Under the pieces are notes generated by a model that saw only the letters and a program-made list of their open reading frames with translations, was not told the origin of the DNA and ran no database searches. Positions 59,626-64,000 of a DNA stretch of 64,000 bases are shown in pieces; positions within the stretch are counted from its first letter, which is position 1, and each line of letters begins with the position of its first letter. A program made the position numbers and the translations under genes. Source of the stretch: Parasedimentitalea psychrophila (GTDB lineage: Bacteria; Pseudomonadota; Alphaproteobacteria; Rhodobacterales; Rhodobacteraceae); NCBI RefSeq assembly GCF_030285785.1, contig NZ_CP127247.1, forward strand, positions 3,061,501 to 3,125,500, in the 5' to 3' direction.

Positions 59626-59969
59626 ACTAAAACTCCCTGTTTTTCTGTCCCTAAGACGATTTTGATGAAATCTGTAAAATTAGAATCATTAATATTCACC
59701 CTCACTATTATTGGGGATGAGTCGCAGCACTTCACTACACCAGATACGAGAAAAAAAGATCGGTAAAATCAGATATTTGGAATAAAGCCACCGGCAGCCG
59801 GGTGGGGATGGGGTTGAATTCAACCAAGAAGAGCGTAATGTTAACACAGTGGTTGAGTTTGGCGTGTTGGATGGGGATAGATTGAGGACGGGCTAGGTAA
59901 TTGGCACAGTCTTTCAGTCGTTATTTGGCCGCCAGGCATTTGACCTAAAATTTAGATGAGGAGAGAAGC
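59626..59969. other. Divergent promoter region of qor-like and XRE genes
   Basis: 344 AT-richer bases with no gene. It contains a perfect 14-base palindrome (59812-59825) and presumably two divergent promoters. The GAGGAG ribosome site of the XRE gene is at its end. Confidence 0.5.
59812..59825. promoter_or_regulatory. Perfect 14-base palindrome, possible XRE operator
   Basis: GGTTGAATTCAACC reads the same on both strands and lies 145 bases upstream of the XRE regulator gene. A regulator site is inferred from shape and position only. Confidence 0.4.
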
Positions 59970-60341
59970 ATGGCTCATCCCGTAGATGTGCATGTGGGCA
60001 AGCGGATCCGGCACCGCCGCTGGTTGACTGGCATGACCCAACAGCAGCTGGCCGAACAGGTTGGCATCAAGTTTCAGCAAATCCAAAAATACGAGACCGG
60101 CGCCAATCGCGTCAGCGCCTCGCGGCTGTGGGATATTTCGGATTCGCTGACTGTTCCGGTGAGTTTCTTTTTCGAAGGCCTAGAAGGGGCGGCCGATTCA
60201 GGATCTGATAAATCCTCGGTGCCCGCCGACCTGATGGGCGACAAGGAAGCTCTCGATCTTGTTCGCTCCTACTATGCGATTCCTGAAAACCAGCGTCGCC
60301 GGTTGTTTGAACTGGCCCGGGTGCTCAGCGACGTCGCCTGA
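59970..60341 (+). CDS. XRE-family helix-turn-helix transcriptional regulator
   Basis: 123 residues. The HTH lies at about residues 10-65 (GKRIRHRRWLTGMTQQQLAE, then VGIKFQQIQKYETGANRVSA), followed by a helical tail (ADLMGDKEALDLVRSYYAIP). This form, with GIKFQQIQKYETG, is a highly conserved regulator across Rhodobacterales and Rhizobiales, related to SinR/PetP-like proteins. GAGGAG precedes the ATG. Its TGA stop lies in the same frame as hisN, with no other stop between them. Confidence 0.9.
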   Translation: MAHPVDVHVGKRIRHRRWLTGMTQQQLAEQVGIKFQQIQKYETGANRVSASRLWDISDSLTVPVSFFFEGLEGAADSGSDKSSVPADLMGDKEALDLVRSYYAIPENQRRRLFELARVLSDVA

Positions 60342-60347
60342 TCGCGA

Positions 60348-60431
60348 CTGGCCTTTAGGCTTGAAGACCTGGCCATTGGGCTTGAAGACCTAGCCGTGAG
60401 GCTTGAGAATCTGGCCTTAAGGCTTGCAATA
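60348..60431. repeat. Four 21-base tandem repeats encoding heptads, between XRE and hisN
   Basis: Four 21-base units, of the type CTGGCCTTTAGGCTTGAAGA plus C, run head to tail. In the frame shared with both neighbours each unit encodes a heptad of the form Leu-Ala-x-Arg/Gly-Leu-Glu-Asp (LAFRLED, LAIGLED, LAVRLEN, LALRLAI), which would form a short coiled coil if translated. A GTG at 60396 inside the array could start hisN. Confidence 0.85.
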
Positions 60432-60452
60432 GACGCGGTTGAGTGGCAACCG

Positions 60453-61250
60453 ATGGGGATGACCTCAACCGCGTTTACCGATCTCGAGATTGCCCATATG
60501 CTGGCGGATGCTGCCGGCACTGCAATCCTGCCCTATTTCCGCCGTTCCGACCTCTGTGCCGAGAACAAGCTGAAAGAGGGGTTTGACCCCGTCACCATCG
60601 CCGACAGCGCTGCCGAACTCGCTATGCGGGCGATCTTGGCGGATCACCGGCCTCAGGATGGTATTTGGGGCGAAGAATTCGGGCAGACACTGGGCTCCTC
60701 CGGGCGCAGCTGGGTGCTGGACCCGATCGACGGCACCCGCGGCTTTATCAGTGGCACCCCGACCTGGGGCGTCTTGATCGCCCTGAGCGATGACCAGGGG
60801 CCGTTTTTGGGCATTGTCGATCAGCCCTATACGGGCGAGCGTTTTGTCGGATCTAGCGATGGCGCAACGATGACCGGACCGCTGGGACCACAGGCCTTGC
60901 AAACCCGCGCAACCACCACGCTGGATCAGGCCATTCTGTTCACCACCTTCCCCGAGGTCGGCACCCCAGCCGAACGCGCCGGGTTTGACAGTGTCTCGGC
61001 GCAGGTCAAGCTGACCCGCTATGGCATGGATTGTTACGCCTATGCGCTGCTGGCGGCGGGGCAGGTGGATCTGGTGATCGAGGCCGGGCTGAACGCCTAT
61101 GATATCCAGGGCCCGATCGCGGTGATCCAGGCGGCTGGCGGCATTGTCACCAACTGGCAGGGCGGCCCGGCCCATAACGGCGGCCGGGTGTTGGCGGCGG
61201 CCAACCCACAAATCCACGCCGCAGCTTTGGCGCTCCTGAAAAAAGCTTGA
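60453..61250 (+). CDS. hisN: Histidinol-phosphatase, inositol monophosphatase family
   Basis: About 265 residues. Metal-binding motifs of the IMPase fold: WGEEFGQTLG (Glu), WVLDPIDGTRGFISGTPTWG (Asp-Pro-Ile-Asp-Gly-Thr) and NAYDIQGPIAVIQAAGG (Asp). The GTRGFISGTPTWG variant is that of HisN-type histidinol-phosphatases rather than true inositol phosphatases. It should carry out the penultimate step of histidine synthesis. The start is uncertain: ATG at 60453 or 60459, or a GTG at 60396 that would add part of the heptad repeat. Confidence 0.85.
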   Translation: MGMTSTAFTDLEIAHMLADAAGTAILPYFRRSDLCAENKLKEGFDPVTIADSAAELAMRAILADHRPQDGIWGEEFGQTLGSSGRSWVLDPIDGTRGFISGTPTWGVLIALSDDQGPFLGIVDQPYTGERFVGSSDGATMTGPLGPQALQTRATTTLDQAILFTTFPEVGTPAERAGFDSVSAQVKLTRYGMDCYAYALLAAGQVDLVIEAGLNAYDIQGPIAVIQAAGGIVTNWQGGPAHNGGRVLAAANPQIHAAALALLKKA

Positions 61251-61315
61251 GCCGGATCTGACCTTCGGCTATTTTACAAAAGCCGAGTCCTTTGCCCCTT
61301 CTGTCGGCCCAAATA

Positions 61316-61353
61316 CACACTTCGTAGCGAAGCGGGCCAACATACGAAGTGTG
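61316..61353 (+). promoter_or_regulatory. 11-base perfect inverted repeat before the 8-oxoguanine deaminase start
   Basis: CACACTTCGTA (61316-61326) and TACGAAGTGTG (61343-61353) flank a 16-base spacer. The second arm ends at the ribosome site (GAGGGG), eight bases before the ATG at 61361. It could be a repressor operator or an RNA hairpin that controls access to the ribosome site. Confidence 0.65.
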
Positions 61354-61360
61354 AGGGGCT

Positions 61361-62698
61361 ATGCCTGAAATTCTGATTCAAAACGCCGATACCATCATCA
61401 CCATGGACGATGGCGGTCGGGTCTATCACGGCGCCGATTTGCTGATCCGCGACGGAGTGGTGGCGGCCGTGGGGCCAGATTTGCACACTGCAGGAGAGAC
61501 CCTCTCGGGGCGCGGCTGCGTGGTGACGCCGGGACTGGTGAACACCCACCACCACCTGTACCAAAACCTGACCCGCGCGGTGCCCGGCGCGCAGGATGCT
61601 CTGCTGTTTGGCTGGCTGCAACGGCTCTACCCGATCTGGGGCCGCTTTGGCCCGGACGAGATGTTCACCTCGGCGCAACTGGGGTTGGTTGAACTGGCGC
61701 TGTCTGGTTGCACCCTCAGCTCAGATCACCTCTACCTCTATCCCAACGGCGCCCGGCTGGAAGATACCATTGACGCCGCCGCCACGGTGGGCCTGCGCTT
61801 TCACCCCACTCGCGGCGCCATGAGCATTGGCGAAAGTGACGGCGGGTTGCCGCCCGATGCCCTGGTGGAACGCGAAGAGGCCATTCTCAACGATATGATC
61901 CGGGTGGTGGATGCCTTTCATGACCCGGCGGAGGGCTCGATGTGCCGGGTTGGGCTGGCGCCCTGTTCGCCGTTCTCGGTCAGCCGCGGGCTGATGCGCG
62001 ACACTGCAATACTGGCCCGTGACAAAGGCGTGATGCTGCACACTCACCTGGCCGAAAATGACGAAGACGTCGCCTATTCCCTGGCCCAGTTCGGCTGTCG
62101 CCCGGGCCAATACGCCGAAGATCTGGGCTGGACCGGCGCCGATGTCTGGCATGCCCATTGCGTCAAGCTGGATGTGGTCGAAATCGACCTCTTCGCCCGC
62201 TCGCGCACCGGTGTTTCCCATTGCCCCTGTTCCAACTGCCGCCTCGGCAGCGGCATCGCCCCGGTGCGCCAGATGCGCGATGCGGGCGTTCCGGTTGGCC
62301 TCGGCGTTGACGGCTCGGCCAGCAATGATGCGGCCAATCTGATCGGCGAGGCGCGCCAGTCGATGCTGCTGCAGCGGGTACAAAACGGCGCCGACGCCAT
62401 GAGCGCCTATGAGGCGTTGGAAATTGCCACCCGTGGCGGCGCTGATGTTCTGGGCCGCCCCGACTGTGGCCGGCTATCGCCCGGCAAACGCGCTGACATC
62501 GCCATCTGGGACACCACTGGCGTCAGCTCCAGCGGCAGCTGGGACCCCGCCGCGCTGCTGCTGGCTGGCCCGAGCCAGGTGAAACATCTCTTCGTCGAAG
62601 GCCGCCAGATTGTGCGAGGCGGAGAAATCACCACTGTAGAGCTGCCGCAGCTGCTGCAGCGTCACAACGCGCTGGCGCAGCGATTGATGGAGACCTGA
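61361..62698 (+). CDS. 8-oxoguanine deaminase (amidohydrolase superfamily)
   Basis: 445 residues. The metal site is formed by His63-His65 in VNTHHHLYQNLTRAVPGAQD, a later His in LHTHLAENDEDV, WHAHCVKL and Asp in LGVDGSASND. HLYQNLTRA and SHCPCSNCRLGSGIAP match the 8-oxoguanine deaminase clade, which converts oxidised guanine to urate, rather than GuaD or TrzN. Together with the guanine deaminase at the window edge it points to purine catabolism or salvage of damaged bases. An inverted repeat directly precedes the ATG. Confidence 0.88.
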   Translation: MPEILIQNADTIITMDDGGRVYHGADLLIRDGVVAAVGPDLHTAGETLSGRGCVVTPGLVNTHHHLYQNLTRAVPGAQDALLFGWLQRLYPIWGRFGPDEMFTSAQLGLVELALSGCTLSSDHLYLYPNGARLEDTIDAAATVGLRFHPTRGAMSIGESDGGLPPDALVEREEAILNDMIRVVDAFHDPAEGSMCRVGLAPCSPFSVSRGLMRDTAILARDKGVMLHTHLAENDEDVAYSLAQFGCRPGQYAEDLGWTGADVWHAHCVKLDVVEIDLFARSRTGVSHCPCSNCRLGSGIAPVRQMRDAGVPVGLGVDGSASNDAANLIGEARQSMLLQRVQNGADAMSAYEALEIATRGGADVLGRPDCGRLSPGKRADIAIWDTTGVSSSGSWDPAALLLAGPSQVKHLFVEGRQIVRGGEITTVELPQLLQRHNALAQRLMET

Positions 62699-62702
62699 CC
62701 CC

Positions 62703-63143
62703 ATGAAGCAGCGGGCCACGCTGATGATCAGCCTCCTGCTATCGGCGCTGCCGGTCTCGGCGGCTGAGCTGGATCGCAACGACGCCAGCAACCATCTCAA
62801 CGCCCTGCGGGTCGACAGCCAGCTTTCAGAGTTACAGTATTCCATGACGCTTGAGACAGCCGCCCGTCGCCACGCCGAGGACATGGTCCGCAAGGGGTTC
62901 TTTTCCCATACTGGCAGCGATGGATCAGGCATCGGCGAGCGCTTGACCCGCAGCGGCTATGGCTGGTGCGCTGCCGCCGAAAATATCGCATCAGGTCAGC
63001 CCACATTGGCTGACGTGATGCGCGCCTGGACCAAGTCGCGCGGCCACCGAAAGAATATGCTGAACACATCCGTAAGTGAGTTTGCGCTGGTGCGCGCACC
63101 GGGCAATATCTGGGTTATGGTGTTGGCGCGCCCAGGCTGCTGA
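62703..63143 (+). CDS. Secreted CAP (SCP/PR-1-like) domain protein
   Basis: 146 residues with a signal peptide (RATLMISLLLSALPVSAAE) and a compact CAP domain: NHLNALRVDSQLSELQYSM, AARRHAEDMVRKGFFSHTGS (conserved His and Ser/His), AENIASGQ and RAWTKSRGHRKNMLN. YkwD-type CAP proteins are widespread and of unclear activity. It starts four bases after the 8-oxoguanine deaminase gene and is probably co-transcribed. The stop lies within a 14-base tandem repeat. Confidence 0.88.
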   Translation: MKQRATLMISLLLSALPVSAAELDRNDASNHLNALRVDSQLSELQYSMTLETAARRHAEDMVRKGFFSHTGSDGSGIGERLTRSGYGWCAAAENIASGQPTLADVMRAWTKSRGHRKNMLNTSVSEFALVRAPGNIWVMVLARPGC

Positions 63144-63175
63144 CCCCAAGCTGCTGACCCCAGGCTGCTGACAAA
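63134..63175. repeat. 14-base tandem repeat (three units) across the CAP stop codon
   Basis: Three consecutive units AGGCTGCTGACCCC, AAGCTGCTGACCCC and AGGCTGCTGACAAA. The TGA stop is in the first unit, so it recurs in each copy. Confidence 0.85.
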
Positions 63176-63245
63176 GGCGCGCCGCCTATTTTCTTCTTGT
63201 CTGAAATACCTCCGCCGGAGGCCGCCCGCGCCAGCGGGCACCCTT

Positions 63246-64000
63246 TTATACCGCCCGTCCGCCAATCCAAACCTCGGCCACGGCACGGTCGTCGCCCATC
63301 ATGATGGTGGCAAACACCGCCTCCCACAGATCCGCCGCGCGGGTTGTGCGCTGGGCAATCGCCGGGGTCGAGGCCAGATCCAGCACCACCAGATCGGCCT
63401 CCATGCCGGGCGCGATATTGCCGATCTTATGCTCCAGCCGCAGCGCCGCCGCCGACCCTTGGGTGGCCAGCCACAACAGCTGCGCCGCATGCAGCGGGGT
63501 GCCGCGCAGCTGGCCAACCTCATAGGCCGCCGCCATGGTGCGCAGCATCGAAAAGCTGGAGCCGCCGCCGGTGTCTGTGGCCAGACCAATGCGCTGACCC
63601 TCAGCCATCAGCCCATTCATGTCGAACAATCCGGAGCCGATGAAAGTGTTTGAGGTCGGGCAATGCACCAGTGCGGCGCCAAACTCCCGCAGCCGGTGGC
63701 GCTCGCGCTCCTCCAGATGAATGGCATGGCCATACAATCCGCGCGCCCCCAAAAGGCCAAACTCCTCATAGGTATCCAGATAGTCCCGCGCCTGCGGGAA
63801 CAGCGTCTTAACCCAGGCGATCTCATCCACTTGCTCGCTCAGATGCGTCTGCATCAGGCAGTCCGGGTGCTTGGCCCAGAGCGCCCCCATCGCCTCTAGC
63901 TGATCCGGGGTTGAGGTCGGCGAGAACCGTGGGGTAATAGCATAGCCCAGCCGATCCACCCCGTGCCAGCGGGCGATCAGCGCGTCACTGTCATCATAGG
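63246..64000 (-). CDS. guaD: Guanine deaminase, C-terminal part (5' end beyond window)
   Basis: About 250 C-terminal codons are present. Visible motifs: YAITPRFSPTSTPDQLEAMG, MQTHLSEQVDEIAWV (zinc His and proton-relay Glu), YGHAIHLEERE (His), VHCPTSNTFIGSGLFDMN, and LATDTGGGSSFSMLRTMAAA (Asp). This is the GuaD clade, converting guanine to xanthine. The frame stays open to base 64000 (DDSDALIARWHGVDRLG), so the gene continues. It is convergent with the CAP gene. Confidence 0.92.
   Translation of the reverse strand, partial: YDDSDALIARWHGVDRLGYAITPRFSPTSTPDQLEAMGALWAKHPDCLMQTHLSEQVDEIAWVKTLFPQARDYLDTYEEFGLLGARGLYGHAIHLEERERHRLREFGAALVHCPTSNTFIGSGLFDMNGLMAEGQRIGLATDTGGGSSFSMLRTMAAAYEVGQLRGTPLHAAQLLWLATQGSAAALRLEHKIGNIAPGMEADLVVLDLASTPAIAQRTTRAADLWEAVFATIMMGDDRAVAEVWIGGRAV

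Noticed and set aside
1-64000. CRISPR array, prophage, integron or conjugative element
   Set aside because: No regularly spaced direct repeats with unique spacers, no integrase, no tRNA with attachment repeats and no phage structural genes were seen. The tandem repeats present have no spacers.

Overview
This is a 64 kb piece of chromosome from an alphaproteobacterium, most probably a marine Rhodobacterales (Roseobacter-group) species. The evidence is gene content and order: rluB next to tadA, a DUF1127 gene divergent from a LysR gene, gatC-gatA, class A RNase P RNA followed by rpmG, DUF1269, AsmA and YdjI-like proteins. GC-rich codon use is interrupted by AT-richer accessory patches. No tRNA, rRNA, CRISPR array or intact mobile element was seen.

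Layout. 1-1.6 kb: nitrate-type ABC transporter genes (partial permease and binding protein) behind an RNA leader that looks like a transcription attenuator. 2.2-4.7 kb: LysR regulator divergent from doxX-like and pirin genes. 4.7-5.8 kb: decayed DNA with an IS6 transposase scrap and one copy of a dispersed repeat. 5.8-11.9 kb: MFS permease, a secreted caspase-like protease overlapping a VanX-type D-Ala-D-Ala dipeptidase, and an OpgB-like phosphoglycerol transferase followed by dgkA. 12-15.3 kb: LysR, class III CoA-transferase and acyl-CoA dehydrogenase. 15.7-18.5 kb: AsmA-like protein. 18.6-32.4 kb: an envelope-stress neighbourhood (two AI-2E-family permeases, two DUF1269 proteins, PRC-barrel, HdeD-like, YihY, YqjD/YqjE-like proteins, MscS, cardiolipin synthase, calcineurin-type phosphodiesterase, arylsulfatase), broken at 24 kb by an IS30-associated deletion scar. 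32.4-33.8 kb: a gene graveyard. 33.9-35.6 kb: TetR plus oxidoreductase.

35.6-48.6 kb holds the most unusual locus. It encodes a 24-residue membrane peptide, XpaC, TelA, a DUF2927 lipoprotein, an SPFH/YdjI-GYF protein, a YdjG-like zinc-ribbon membrane protein, a giant (about 1,850 residue) helical-repeat protein ending in a putative HEVGH zincin domain, a CpXC protein and a small Cys-rich protein, all on the minus strand, with one META-domain gene on the plus strand. It joins two modules known from Bacillus subtilis (xpaC-yaaN and ydjG-ydjI) with two predicted peptidases, and may be an undescribed membrane-surveillance or remodelling system.

48.6-64 kb is mainly housekeeping: rluB, tadA, tag, gatC, gatA, an excalibur lipoprotein, an AmpD-type amidase that seems to lack a standard start codon, rnpB, rpmG, GNAT, a BAX-inhibitor-1-like protein, DUF1127, LysR, a quinone oxidoreductase, an XRE regulator, hisN, 8-oxoguanine deaminase, a CAP-domain protein and a partial guanine deaminase. 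Several short tandem repeats and strong hairpins mark the intergenic spaces.

All functional calls come from reading translated motifs. No database search was run.
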